From Lachnospiraceae bacterium (GTDB lineage Bacteria > Bacillota > Clostridia > Lachnospirales > Lachnospiraceae): 64,000 nt of DNA. A program made the translations under genes and the position numbers. The notes beneath the pieces were generated by a model that worked only from the letters and a program-made list of their open reading frames with translations, had not been told where the DNA came from and did no database searches. Location: positions 868,001 to 932,000 of the forward strand of contig CAJTFW010000001.1 in NCBI GenBank assembly GCA_910575445.1. The letters are read 5' to 3'. Positions 8,740 to 17,344 of this stretch are shown here, piece by piece; the first letter of the stretch is position 1; the number at the start of each line of letters is the position of its first letter.

Positions 8740-9168
8740 ATGGCGAAGAAAAATACAGCAGAGGTACTGATTAATGGAAAAGTGTATAATATTAGCGGTT
8801 ATGAAAGTACAGCATATCTGCAAAGAGTCGCATCTTATCTGAATGAGATAGAAGATCAGATTTCTCAACTTGAGGGATATCAGATGTTTTCGGCGGATGA
8901 GAAGCAGCTACTTAAAAATATGAATCTGGCAGATGCGTATTTTAAGGCAAATGATAGAAAAGAAGAACTTTTGGAAGAAGTGGAGTATAAAGATAAAGAG
9001 ATATATAGTCTAAAGCATGATTTGATTGATGCAAAGATTGAGAAGGACAAGCTGTTAGCGGAGATTGAGGAGTTGAAGGGGCAGCTTTTGGAGGAGCAGA
9101 AGAAGCAGGTGAGGCTTATGGGAGCGGCGTCTGGGCGGAAATTGTATCGGCCGGAAGAAAGATTGTAG
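8740..9168 (+). CDS. zapA: cell division protein ZapA-like
   Basis: ZapA proteins bundle FtsZ filaments at midcell. The protein has 142 residues. The N-terminal ZapA domain carries VLINGKVYNISGYESTAYLQRVASYL and is followed by a long charged coiled coil (about 80-125) and a basic tail. The family is normally 90-110 residues, so the extended coiled coil is on the long side, as often in Clostridia. A GGGGAG ribosome binding site precedes the ATG. Confidence 0.85.
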   Translation: MAKKNTAEVLINGKVYNISGYESTAYLQRVASYLNEIEDQISQLEGYQMFSADEKQLLKNMNLADAYFKANDRKEELLEEVEYKDKEIYSLKHDLIDAKIEKDKLLAEIEELKGQLLEEQKKQVRLMGAASGRKLYRPEERL

Positions 9169-9174
9169 GGGGAC

Positions 9175-9445
9175 GGACCAGCGCTCTTTGTGGCAGCAGG
9201 GCTAAAAGCGAGGGCGGTGGGAAAGTCCCAGGCTTGCGGGCCTTGTACAAATGTCTGCATAGAATGTATCGGACAGTCGGGCTATTTTGTTCGCCTCATT
9301 CGGACAGGAATGTCCGCCTGAGACGTACAAAATAGCCCGACTGTCCGCTCCAATCTACACAGCACTATTTGTACAAGACCCACAAACCTGGGACATTTCC
9401 CACTGGCCCTGCTTTTGGCCCTGCTGCCACAAAGAGCGCTGGCCC
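9175..9445. repeat. 271-bp giant inverted repeat (single long hairpin) between zapA and the U32 gene
   Basis: The 9169-9520 gap is almost wholly one imperfect palindrome. The outer arms GGACCAGCGCTCTTTGTGG and CCACAAAGAGCGCTGGCCC pair, then the arms around AAGTCCCAGG / CCTGGGACAT, TTGTACAAAT / ATTTGTACAA, and GGACAGTCGGGCTATTTTG / CAAAATAGCCCGACTGTCC. The centre holds CGGACAGGAATGTCCG. Its sequence is unlike the 430-bp palindromic elements of this window. There is no T-run after it and no coding evidence. It could be a structured RNA or an insertion remnant. Confidence 0.9.
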
Positions 9446-9520
9446 TGATGGTGAAAGGCGGAAGGAAAAAGGAACATTTGTTCACAGCGAGCGGAGAAAA
9501 TTTAGAAAGGCGGAGTTATT

Positions 9521-11734
9521 ATGAAAAAGGAATTGGAGATATTGGCTCCGGCAGGAGGGATGGAGAGTCTAAGAGCAGTGATTCAGGCAGGGGCGGATGC
9601 GGTCTATATGGGGGGAAGTCGCTTTGGGGCCAGAGCTTTTGCGGACAATCCAGAGGGGGATATGCTGTTACAGGCGATTGATTATGCGCATTTGTATGGC
9701 GTCCGCTTTTATCTGACAGTGAATACGCTTTTGAAGGAGCGGGAGTTAGAAGAAGAATTATATGCATATCTAAAACCTTGTTATGAGCATGGGCTGGATG
9801 CGGTGATTGTGCAAGATATGGGGGTGCTTAGGGCAGTTCAGGAATGGTTTCCAGGGCTTTCGATTCATGCGAGTACACAGATGAGCGTGACAGGAGTTGG
9901 CGGGGCTAGGCTGCTTCAGAAGGAAGGCGTGGAGCGGGTGGTGCTTGCTAGAGAGTTGTCGCTTGAGGAGATTGCAGGTGTTCACAAAGAGGTGGATGTA
10001 GAGCTTGAGTGCTTTGTGCATGGAGCGCTTTGCTATTGTTATTCGGGGCAGTGTCTTTTTAGCAGTGTATTAGGGGGAAGGAGTGGTAACAGGGGGAGAT
10101 GTGCACAGCCTTGCAGGTTGCAGTATGAGGCGATAAAGGGAAGAGAAGTGCTCTCTAAAAAGGGAGAAAATGCGCTTCTTAGTCCCAAAGACATCTGTAC
10201 ACTTTCACTGCTGCCAAAGATTGTAAAAGCCGGGGTATGTTCTCTGAAGATTGAGGGGAGAATGAAAAAACCAGAATATGCAGCGGGTGTGGTGCGGATA
10301 TATCGAAAATATGCCAACTGGTATCTGGCACATGGTACAAAGGGCTATCAGGTCTCTAAGGAGGATGAGCGGGAACTGTTACAGCTTTTTAACAGAGATG
10401 GGTTTTCTAAGGGATATTATGAGCAGCACAATGGCAGAAATATGATGGCACTTTGGAATAAAGCGCCTTCCAAAGAGGAAAAGCAGGCATATGAGATACT
10501 AAGTGCAAAGCTTCGGGCAAATTATGTGGAAAAAGATAAAAAGATTCCAATAAAAGGGAAGCTCTGTGCGAGGCTAGGAGAGCCTTTAGAGTTTATGGTC
10601 TGGAAAGATGATATAGGGCAAGAAAGTGTGGTGACGGTCACAGGAGAGACCTTACAGAAGGCAAAAAACCGCCCTATGGGAGAAGAACAATTTAGAAAGC
10701 AGTTAGAAAAGATTGGAAATACGCCATTTATATGGGAAGAATTAGAAATCGTTATCGAAGGAACTGTGTTTGTGCCAGTGCAGGCGTTAAATACCCTGAG
10801 AAGGGATGCGCTTTTGGCATTACAAATGGAAATTATACGGACATTTACCGGAAAAAGAGGACAAAAGGCGCGTGAGTATACATGTTTGGAAAAAAAGGAA
10901 ATATATTTTGCAGAAGATACAAAAGAATTGCACCTTTCAGTAGAGACAGAGGAACAGTTACTGGCTGTATTAGAGATGGCGGATACTTTGGAAAAAAAGG
11001 ATAAGATATCTGATTTTGCCATCTATCTGGATGCAGAGAGTATGGAAGAAAAGCTTCTAGTATCCATAGAACGGATTCGTAAGAGAGGATGGAAAGTCTA
11101 TATAGCGCTGCCGATGGTCTTTCGGATGAAGACAAAGGAGCGTTATAAGAAAAACAGCGATTTTTGGCAGAAATTAGCGGTGGATGGCTATGTAATTCGG
11201 AATTTAGAAGAATATGATTTTTTAAGAAGGATAGACTGGAAGAAAGAGGTTATTCTAGATGCCAATGTCTATACCTGGAATCAGAGGAGCCGGGAATTTT
11301 ATAAGGGGTTGGGGATTACGCTTTTTACCAATCCTTTAGAGCTTAATAGCCGGGAACTTTCGCGGGTGTCAAAAGCAGATAGTATACAGATGATATATGG
11401 GCGATATCCGATGATGGTATCCGCAGGCTGTGTGCATCAGACGTTAAAGCTGTGTAAGAAAAAGCCGGGGATGCTTATGCTTTTGGACCGGTATCAAAAG
11501 GAATTTCCGGTGAAAAACTACTGTAAGGACTGTTACAATGTGATATATAACAGCCAGCCATTATATCTTTTGGACCAGATGGAGGAGCTAAAAAAGATAA
11601 TATGCCGTGCATATCGAATCAGTTTTACAACGGAAAGTATAGAGGAAGTATACACAGTATTAAAGGCATGGATGAGTCATAAGGAGGCGAAAGGGGATTT
11701 TACAAGAGGACATTTTAAAAGAGGCGTAGAATAA
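9521..11734 (+). CDS. U32 family peptidase-like / RNA hydroxylase (RlhA-type with DUF3656)
   Basis: The protein has 737 residues. The N-terminal U32 domain begins LEILAPAGGMESLRAVIQAGADAVYMGG. The four cysteines of the family are in ALCYCYSGQC (about 167) and GRCAQPCR (about 192), with SLKIEGRMKKPEYA at about 243. A long C-terminal extension from about residue 390 fits the DUF3656 region found in RlhA, which hydroxylates C2501 of 23S rRNA using prephenate and an iron-sulfur cluster. Shorter U32 relatives (TrhP) act on tRNA. The target here is inferred from length only. FtsW/RodA follows after one base, suggesting an operon. Confidence 0.85.
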   Translation: MKKELEILAPAGGMESLRAVIQAGADAVYMGGSRFGARAFADNPEGDMLLQAIDYAHLYGVRFYLTVNTLLKERELEEELYAYLKPCYEHGLDAVIVQDMGVLRAVQEWFPGLSIHASTQMSVTGVGGARLLQKEGVERVVLARELSLEEIAGVHKEVDVELECFVHGALCYCYSGQCLFSSVLGGRSGNRGRCAQPCRLQYEAIKGREVLSKKGENALLSPKDICTLSLLPKIVKAGVCSLKIEGRMKKPEYAAGVVRIYRKYANWYLAHGTKGYQVSKEDERELLQLFNRDGFSKGYYEQHNGRNMMALWNKAPSKEEKQAYEILSAKLRANYVEKDKKIPIKGKLCARLGEPLEFMVWKDDIGQESVVTVTGETLQKAKNRPMGEEQFRKQLEKIGNTPFIWEELEIVIEGTVFVPVQALNTLRRDALLALQMEIIRTFTGKRGQKAREYTCLEKKEIYFAEDTKELHLSVETEEQLLAVLEMADTLEKKDKISDFAIYLDAESMEEKLLVSIERIRKRGWKVYIALPMVFRMKTKERYKKNSDFWQKLAVDGYVIRNLEEYDFLRRIDWKKEVILDANVYTWNQRSREFYKGLGITLFTNPLELNSRELSRVSKADSIQMIYGRYPMMVSAGCVHQTLKLCKKKPGMLMLLDRYQKEFPVKNYCKDCYNVIYNSQPLYLLDQMEELKKIICRAYRISFTTESIEEVYTVLKAWMSHKEAKGDFTRGHFKRGVE

Positions 11735-11735
11735 G

Positions 11736-13088
11736 ATGGTGAATGTGATTACCGAATTGTCAAAATATGTGATGGCATTATTGTTAGCTCTGTATACACT
11801 ATATGGATTCTGGCTGGTGAGAAAGTCAGATGAGGAAAAGAGCGCAGCACTGTGGCAGCAGAACTTATTTTTGATATGGCTGCATCTGTTGGGGAGCCTG
11901 ATTTTATATCTCAATACCCAAAATGAAAAGGTTCTGTATTTTTGTGGTGTGCAGCTTTTGTTCTTTGCGGTTTTTTTAACAATGCATCATCTGATTTATC
12001 CCAAATCGGACAAACTACTCAATCACAATCTGCTGCTTTTTTTAAGTATTGGCTTTCTGATGTTGTCTAGGCTTTCTTTTGATAAGGCAAGCAGACAGTT
12101 TGAGTTGGCAGTGCTGGCGGCTGGTGTGACTTTTTTGATTCCTTTTCTGATTCGAAAGGCAGGAGGGCTTCGAAATCTGTCCTATCTCTATGCAGCGGCG
12201 GGACTTTTACTTTTGTTAGCTGTGTTGATTATAGGGCAGTTAAGCTTTGGTGCAAAGCTTGCGATTACGATTCATGAGATTACGTTTCAGCCTTCGGAGT
12301 TAGTAAAAATATTGTTTGTATTTTTTGCGGCAGGGATGCTCTATGAGAGACAGGATGTTCGCCAGGTGATACTGACAACAGCGCTTGCAGCGGCACATGT
12401 GCTGATTCTGGTGCTGTCAAAGGACCTTGGCGGTGCACTTATCTATTTTGTGACTTATCTGGTGATACTCTATGTGGCGACCAAAAAGCCGCTGTATTTT
12501 TTCTCAGGGCTTCTAGCTGGCAGTGTGGCGGCTTTGATTGCATGGAGGTTGTTTTCCCATGTGCAGACGCGGGTATTGGCTTGGAGTGACCCTTTTTCAG
12601 TGATTGAAAAGGAAGGATATCAAGTCTCACAATCGCTCTTTGCGATAGGAACCGGAGGATGGTTTGGATTAGGGCTAGGGCAGGGGATGCCTTATAAGAT
12701 TCCGGTAGTGGAAGAAGACTTTATTTTTGCGGCGATTGCGGAGGAATTTGGTATCTTATTTGCTATCTTTTTGATATTTGTCTATATGAGTTGTTTTTAT
12801 ATGATATTAAATATTGCAATCTGCTTAAAAGATGCATACTATAAGCTGATTGCAGTGGGGCTTGGAACACTTGTGACGTTTCAGGTGTTCTTGTCTATTG
12901 GCGGAGTGATTAAATTTATCCCCTCGACAGGAGTGACGCTTCCTTTTATCAGCTATGGTGGAAGCTCGCTTCTAGGGATGTTCTGTATCTGGGCAATTAT
13001 CCAGGGGATGTATCTAAAGCGTAGCGATGAGGTGACAGAGCATGGCGAAGACAAAAAAAACAAAAAAGCAAAGAAAACGCGTAATTAA
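11736..13088 (+). CDS. FtsW/RodA/SpoVE family peptidoglycan glycosyltransferase
   Basis: This SEDS protein polymerises glycan strands from lipid II. The protein has 450 residues with about ten hydrophobic segments. The conserved stretches are ITFQPSELVKILFVFFAAG (about 185), LVLSKDLGGALIYFVTYL (about 227), the YQVSQSLFAIGTGGWFGLGLG loop (about 297) and GVIKFIPSTGVTLPFISYGGSS (about 389). Its 3' end overlaps the transpeptidase gene by 47 bases, so the two are translationally coupled and probably work as one synthase. Growth, division or spore-specific use cannot be told from the sequence. Confidence 0.93.
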   Translation: MVNVITELSKYVMALLLALYTLYGFWLVRKSDEEKSAALWQQNLFLIWLHLLGSLILYLNTQNEKVLYFCGVQLLFFAVFLTMHHLIYPKSDKLLNHNLLLFLSIGFLMLSRLSFDKASRQFELAVLAAGVTFLIPFLIRKAGGLRNLSYLYAAAGLLLLLAVLIIGQLSFGAKLAITIHEITFQPSELVKILFVFFAAGMLYERQDVRQVILTTALAAAHVLILVLSKDLGGALIYFVTYLVILYVATKKPLYFFSGLLAGSVAALIAWRLFSHVQTRVLAWSDPFSVIEKEGYQVSQSLFAIGTGGWFGLGLGQGMPYKIPVVEEDFIFAAIAEEFGILFAIFLIFVYMSCFYMILNIAICLKDAYYKLIAVGLGTLVTFQVFLSIGGVIKFIPSTGVTLPFISYGGSSLLGMFCIWAIIQGMYLKRSDEVTEHGEDKKNKKAKKTRN

Positions 13089-14481
13089 TCGGGAATATCG
13101 GAATATTATGTTGCTTTTTACCGGGCTTTTTGTATTAATGACAGGTTACCTTATCTATTTTCAGGTAGTAAAGAGCCGGGCAACGATTAACAATTCCTAT
13201 AATGCAAGGCTTGAGACTTTTGAACATCAGGTGATTCGCGGAAATATCTTATCTTCTGACGGGCAGGTGCTTGCCTGTACCGAAGTTGATGCAGAAGGAA
13301 AAGAGAGAAGGGTGTACCCTTTTGACTCGGCCTTTGCACATGTGGTTGGATATTCGCAGTTTGGCAAGACCGGGATAGAGGCGCTTGGAAATTTTCAGCT
13401 TTTGACATCAAGTGCTCCTTTTATGGAAAAATTTATCCACGAGTTAAAGGGAGAGAAAAACAGAGGCGACAGTCTGATAACGACCTTGGATGTTACACTT
13501 CAGATGGCAGCATATGAGGCGCTTGGAAATCATAAAGGCGCTGTGATTGTCATGGAGCCAGCTACCGGTAATGTGCGCGCGCTGGTGTCAAAGCCTGACT
13601 TTCATCCTGAACAGATTCTCTCTGACTGGCCAACTCTTAGCAGCTCCTCAGATGGCGTACTGCTCAATCGGGCAACACAGGGGCTGTATCCGCCAGGCTC
13701 TGTCTTTAAGAGTGTGACACTTCTTGCCTATCTAAGAGAGCATCGTCTGATGGCTGATGGATATACGTATCAGTGCGATGGAAAAGTAACCGCCGGGGAT
13801 TTCTCTATTCGCTGTTATCGAGGGAAGCAGCATGGAGAGCTGGATTTAAAGAAAGCATATGCCAAATCCTGTAACAGTGCTTTTGCAGAGATAGGAACAA
13901 CGCTTGATGTAAAAGAATTTCGAACGCTTAGCAAAGAACTCTTGTTCGATGCAGAGCTTCCTTTGGAGCTGCCTTATAGTAAAAGTCTTTTTCAGCTAAA
14001 AGAGAGTGATACGGAAGCAATACGGATGATGACAGCAATTGGACAGGCAGAGACGCTGGTAACGCCAATGCATATGGCGATGCTGACATCAGCTGCTGCG
14101 AATAAAGGGGTCTTAATGGTACCAAGATTTTTGGAGCAGACAGAAAATTATCTGGAAGATACCATTGTGGAGCGCTATCCGGTGACAACATACGGACCAC
14201 TTTTTAGTGTTGATGAAGCAACCGTCTTAAAGGAATATATGCGGGCTGTGGTAGAAGATGGTACAGCATCTGCACTTCAGAGTGAACGCTACACGGCTGC
14301 CGGCAAGACGGGAACCGCAGAATACAGTAATGACAAAAGTAAAAGCCATGCATGGTTTGCAGGATATGCAGAAGGGGAAAAAGAGACGTTAGTTGTCTGC
14401 GTAATTGTAGAGGGTGCAGGCTCCGGGAGTGAGTATGCAGTGCCAATAGCCAAGCGGATTTTCGATACGTACTATCAGTAA
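13042..14481 (+). CDS. class B penicillin-binding protein (D,D-transpeptidase)
   Basis: The protein has 479 residues. A basic cytoplasmic N-terminus rich in lysine and one membrane helix (about 20-43) are followed by a short dimerisation region and the transpeptidase domain. Active-site motifs are S220-V-F-K223 (in PPGSVFKS), SCN at about 275 and KTGT (in AAGKTGTAEY). At this length it resembles the compact PbpA-type enzymes that partner RodA-like proteins rather than full FtsI. It overlaps the preceding SEDS gene, which supports a cognate pair acting in septal or lateral wall synthesis. Confidence 0.93.
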   Translation: MAKTKKTKKQRKRVINREYRNIMLLFTGLFVLMTGYLIYFQVVKSRATINNSYNARLETFEHQVIRGNILSSDGQVLACTEVDAEGKERRVYPFDSAFAHVVGYSQFGKTGIEALGNFQLLTSSAPFMEKFIHELKGEKNRGDSLITTLDVTLQMAAYEALGNHKGAVIVMEPATGNVRALVSKPDFHPEQILSDWPTLSSSSDGVLLNRATQGLYPPGSVFKSVTLLAYLREHRLMADGYTYQCDGKVTAGDFSIRCYRGKQHGELDLKKAYAKSCNSAFAEIGTTLDVKEFRTLSKELLFDAELPLELPYSKSLFQLKESDTEAIRMMTAIGQAETLVTPMHMAMLTSAAANKGVLMVPRFLEQTENYLEDTIVERYPVTTYGPLFSVDEATVLKEYMRAVVEDGTASALQSERYTAAGKTGTAEYSNDKSKSHAWFAGYAEGEKETLVVCVIVEGAGSGSEYAVPIAKRIFDTYYQ

Positions 14482-14531
14482 AAAGACAGATGGCGTCTAA
14501 GATTCTTCAGAATGTTTTTTCTGGTGCAGCC

Positions 14532-14560
14532 TTGTCAACAGGGGAAAAAAATGGTATGCT
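14532..14560 (+). promoter_or_regulatory. promoter of the Nudix gene
   Basis: TTGTCA, a 17-bp spacer and TATGCT (with an upstream TGG, making an extended -10) lie 44 bp before the Nudix start codon. Confidence 0.7.
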
Positions 14561-14603
14561 AGTATTAGTCTAAGTGACACACCTAACGACAGGAGGCATT
14601 GCA

Positions 14604-15050
14604 ATGATAGAAGCAACGAGCTGTGGCGGTGTGGTGATATTTCGTGGTAAGATTCTGCTTTTGTACAAGAATTATAAGAATAAGTATGAGGGTTGGGTAT
14701 TGCCAAAAGGAACTGTAGAACCTGGTGAAAAATACCCGGAGACAGCAGCTAGGGAGGTCAGGGAGGAAACAGGAGTTGATGCAAGAATTGTAAAATACGT
14801 CGGAAAAAGTCAGTATACTTTTACTGTGCCAGAAGATGTGGTGGAGAAGGATGTACACTGGTATTTGATGACGTCAGACAGTTACTACAGCAAGCCACAG
14901 CGTGAAGAGTATTTTATGGATTCCGGTTATTACAAATTTCACGAGGCGTATCATTTGTTGAAATTTCCAAATGAAAAGCAGATTTTGGAAAGGGCGTACA
15001 ATGAATATATCGAGATGAAGAAGAGTAATCTTTGGGGAAATCGTAAATAG
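14604..15050 (+). CDS. Nudix hydrolase
   Basis: The protein has 148 residues. A complete Nudix box, GTVEPGE followed after seven residues by REVREETGV, lies at about 36-58 and binds the metal that cleaves nucleoside diphosphates linked to another group. The substrate (for example diadenosine tetraphosphate or a nucleotide sugar) cannot be inferred. The open frame begins at 14574, but the ATG at 14604 has AGGAGG at 14591 and gives a normal N-terminus. Confidence 0.92.
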   Translation: MIEATSCGGVVIFRGKILLLYKNYKNKYEGWVLPKGTVEPGEKYPETAAREVREETGVDARIVKYVGKSQYTFTVPEDVVEKDVHWYLMTSDSYYSKPQREEYFMDSGYYKFHEAYHLLKFPNEKQILERAYNEYIEMKKSNLWGNRK

Positions 15051-15053
15051 AGA

Positions 15054-15083
15054 AAGAGGTTGTTGGAGACGACAGCCTCTTTC
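15054..15083. other. hairpin after the Nudix gene
   Basis: AAAGAGGTTGTT and GCAGACAG-type complement ending CCTCTTT form a stem of about 12 bp including two wobble pairs, but no T-run follows. It may be a weak terminator or attenuator. Confidence 0.35.
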
Positions 15084-15113
15084 GCACTGGAATGTGTTTT
15101 TGGGAGATAAGAT

Positions 15114-15440
15114 ATGAGGTGGTATAAAAAACTGTACGTAGGGCCGTCGGTTGTGGACAGCAAGAAGATTCAAAAAAAAGCGGCACTTGGTATGGGAATG
15201 GTGGGTGTCTACTATATCACCTTGGCATCCCTTCCTGGTAACCTGTTAGATATTTTTCACAATGGAATGTTAAAGCAACCATTGTTTTTAGAGAGGCAGT
15301 GTACGGATATTGTAGGTGTGGCAATCGGAAAACAAGAAGCTTATCGTCTGACAGAACAGATTCTTATGGAGCTGTACCAGCAGACAGGAGGCTTTGATGT
15401 CCGTTGTTATTTTAAAGAAGAAGACTTTGAAGATGATTAG
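15114..15440 (+). CDS. hypothetical protein, 108 residues
   Basis: No domain was recognised. The protein starts MRWYKKLYVGPSVVDSKKI, has a weakly hydrophobic middle (GMVGVYYITLASLPGNLLDIF) and an acidic end. The N-terminus resembles small Lachnospiraceae proteins that accompany Nudix and DUF2953 genes, but the role is unknown. A GGGAG site precedes the ATG, and the DUF2953 gene starts 9 bp after the stop, so co-transcription is likely. Confidence 0.65.
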   Translation: MRWYKKLYVGPSVVDSKKIQKKAALGMGMVGVYYITLASLPGNLLDIFHNGMLKQPLFLERQCTDIVGVAIGKQEAYRLTEQILMELYQQTGGFDVRCYFKEEDFEDD

Positions 15441-15449
15441 GAGACGCGG

Positions 15450-16421
15450 ATGCACGTCATATGGTTGATTTTAAAAATAGTGGGAATCCTAGTTCTTGTA
15501 CTGATAGGGCTTTTCCTTGTGATACTGTATTCGGTGTTGTTTGTGGCGGCATCTTATCGGATGCAGATAAAAGCAAAGGATACACTTTACGTAGAGGCAT
15601 CTGCGGGATGGTTCTTTCGGGCAGTGTGGATACGATGCTCCTTGGACAGTGCAAAAGACTGGGAGAAGAAATTACAGGTTCGGCTGCTTTTCTTTTTCGT
15701 TCTAGGAGATAAAAAGAAAAGGAAAAAAAGAAAGAAAAGACAAAAGGAAAGAGAAGATACAAAAGTACAAGAGAAGACCTTCGAGGAGCCAATAGAGCAT
15801 CCGAAAGAGACAGAAGAGGAAGTCACTTACAGAGAGAAACAAACAGAGACGGAGACAGAAACATGGGACAAGCTATCAGAAGAAGATATTTCTGTAGAGC
15901 CGGGGACTAAGACGCATCAAACCTATACATCTGATAAAAAGAAGAACAAAAGTTCTGGACTTATAAAAAAGTTACAGAGGATAAAGCGAGCAATTCACAG
16001 AAAGATAAAAAATATCCAAAGGAAAATCGCAGGTATCAAAGACCGCATCAGGCGGATAAAGACACGCAAGGAAGAACTTTTAGCTTTCTGGCAGTTAGAG
16101 GAGCACAGGCGGGCAAGAAGTGCGGTATATCAGGAACTTCGGTATCTGTGGAAGAAGTTAAGACCAAAGAAAATCAAAGGAAACGTGTTATTTGGATTTG
16201 AAGACCCATCGGTGACAGGACTATGTATGGGCGGTGTGGGGATACTGCGGGCGTGGTATCAGAGTCAGTTGAATATAATCCCGGATTTTGAACATCAGGT
16301 ATTAGAAGCAGATGTTCTGATAAAAGGGAAAGTAAGGTTCTATGTATTGGTAGCTGTACTTTGGAGGGTTTATTTTAATAAAGATATTCGACATATGTAT
16401 CAAAGTTGGAAACAATTATAG
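15450..16421 (+). CDS. DUF2953 domain membrane protein
   Basis: The protein has 323 residues. A strong N-terminal membrane helix (residues 5-31) is followed by a beta-rich stretch and a very basic and acidic low-complexity region rich in K, R and E at about 90-215. The C-terminal DUF2953 core carries GFEDPSVTGLCMGGVGILRAWY and a terminal hydrophobic strand. In Firmicutes, DUF2953 proteins often sit beside gerW/ytfJ in sporulating species, as here. The function is unknown; a spore-related envelope role is inference from the neighbour. Confidence 0.85.
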   Translation: MHVIWLILKIVGILVLVLIGLFLVILYSVLFVAASYRMQIKAKDTLYVEASAGWFFRAVWIRCSLDSAKDWEKKLQVRLLFFFVLGDKKKRKKRKKRQKEREDTKVQEKTFEEPIEHPKETEEEVTYREKQTETETETWDKLSEEDISVEPGTKTHQTYTSDKKKNKSSGLIKKLQRIKRAIHRKIKNIQRKIAGIKDRIRRIKTRKEELLAFWQLEEHRRARSAVYQELRYLWKKLRPKKIKGNVLFGFEDPSVTGLCMGGVGILRAWYQSQLNIIPDFEHQVLEADVLIKGKVRFYVLVAVLWRVYFNKDIRHMYQSWKQL

Positions 16422-16430
16422 GAGGTTTTT

Positions 16431-16823
16431 ATGAGCGAGAAAAACAAGAACAGTTTTGAGACAACGGTAGCTTCTCTGTTTCAGGGAATGGACCATTTTA
16501 TTTCAAGTAAGACAGTAGTGGGCGATGCTGTAACGGTGGGAGATACGATTATTCTGCCGCTTGTGGATGTATCTTTTGGTGTGGGTGCCGGAGCAAGCTC
16601 AACGGACAGTAAAAATAACGGTGCCGGAGGGCTTGGAGGAAAGATATCTCCAAGTGCGGTGCTTGTGATTAAAGATGGAAATATCCGACTGGTGAATGTA
16701 AAGAATCAGGATGCGGTGACAAAGATACTGGATATGGTGCCGGACTTTGTGAATAAATTCACAGCTAAAAAAGGAGCTGACCCAGAAGTGGATAAGGCGG
16801 TGGATGATATTTTAAATGCGTAG
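16431..16823 (+). CDS. ytfJ: GerW family sporulation protein (YtfJ)
   Basis: The protein has 130 residues. The glycine-rich core VVGDAVTVGDTIILPLVDVSFGVGAGASS and the downstream GAGGLGGKISPSAVLVI are diagnostic of the GerW/YtfJ family, needed for normal germination in Bacillus. The preceding DUF2953 gene, 9 bp upstream, is the usual partner. An AGGAGG site precedes the ATG. Confidence 0.93.
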   Translation: MSEKNKNSFETTVASLFQGMDHFISSKTVVGDAVTVGDTIILPLVDVSFGVGAGASSTDSKNNGAGGLGGKISPSAVLVIKDGNIRLVNVKNQDAVTKILDMVPDFVNKFTAKKGADPEVDKAVDDILNA

Positions 16824-16841
16824 AGAGATGGTTTTATCAAG

Positions 16842-16870
16842 AAAAGGCTGCTTATAGGTGGCTTTTTTTT
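16842..16870 (+). terminator. weak terminator after gerW
   Basis: AAAAGGCTGC and GGTGGCTTTT can pair imperfectly and are followed by an eight-T run. Palindromic element copy 2 begins 10 bp later and could add to termination. Confidence 0.4.
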
Positions 16871-16880
16871 GTGGTAGAAG

Positions 16881-17309
16881 GGACGCTAGGACGGGAGGGG
16901 CATAGGTTCCTTCCAGACCCCGCTCTCGCTTAATGAACGCCTATAGCGGTACTAAATTCGCGACTGCGCGTTCCGCTTGCGCTCATTAAGTGCCGATGGC
17001 GTTCAATGGGTCTTGCAGGAACCTATGCCCCTCCCGCCCTGGCTGACTACGACCAGCCATAAGTTATATAACAATATCATGTAATATTGTGTAGGGGTAT
17101 GGGGGAAGTGTTACGCCCGAAACGTATGTATCGGAGCCAATACACAGCCCGACATGGCCTGGCAGATGTTCCTGCAAGACCCATTGGACGCCATCGGCAC
17201 TTAGCGAGCGCAAGCGGCACGCGCAGTCGCGAGCTTAGTACCGCTATAGGCGTTCATTAAGCGAGAGCGGGGTCTGGAAGGAACATCTGCCAGGTCATGG
17301 CGAGCGTCC
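16881..17309. repeat. palindromic intergenic element, full copy 2
   Basis: This element fills the 16824-17344 gap between gerW and the convergent kinase. It has the same tips as copy 1 (GGACGCTAGG at the left, CGAGCGTCC at the right), the same core in both inverted halves, and the same spacer. The left outer stem reads GGACGGGAGGGGCATAGG paired with CCTATGCCCCTCCCGCCC. The right outer stem reads CCTGGCAGATG paired with CATCTGCCAGG. Both stems differ from copy 1 at positions where both arms changed together. Confidence 0.9.
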
Positions 17310-17344
17310 TTTGCATTTATAAAAGAATGTACACTTCCAGATAC

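Noticed and set aside
9415-9681. Open frames running through the 271-bp palindrome and into the U32 gene
   Set aside because: They are by-products of palindromic GC-rich sequence and of the U32 gene in another frame; no ribosome binding site and no family resemblance.
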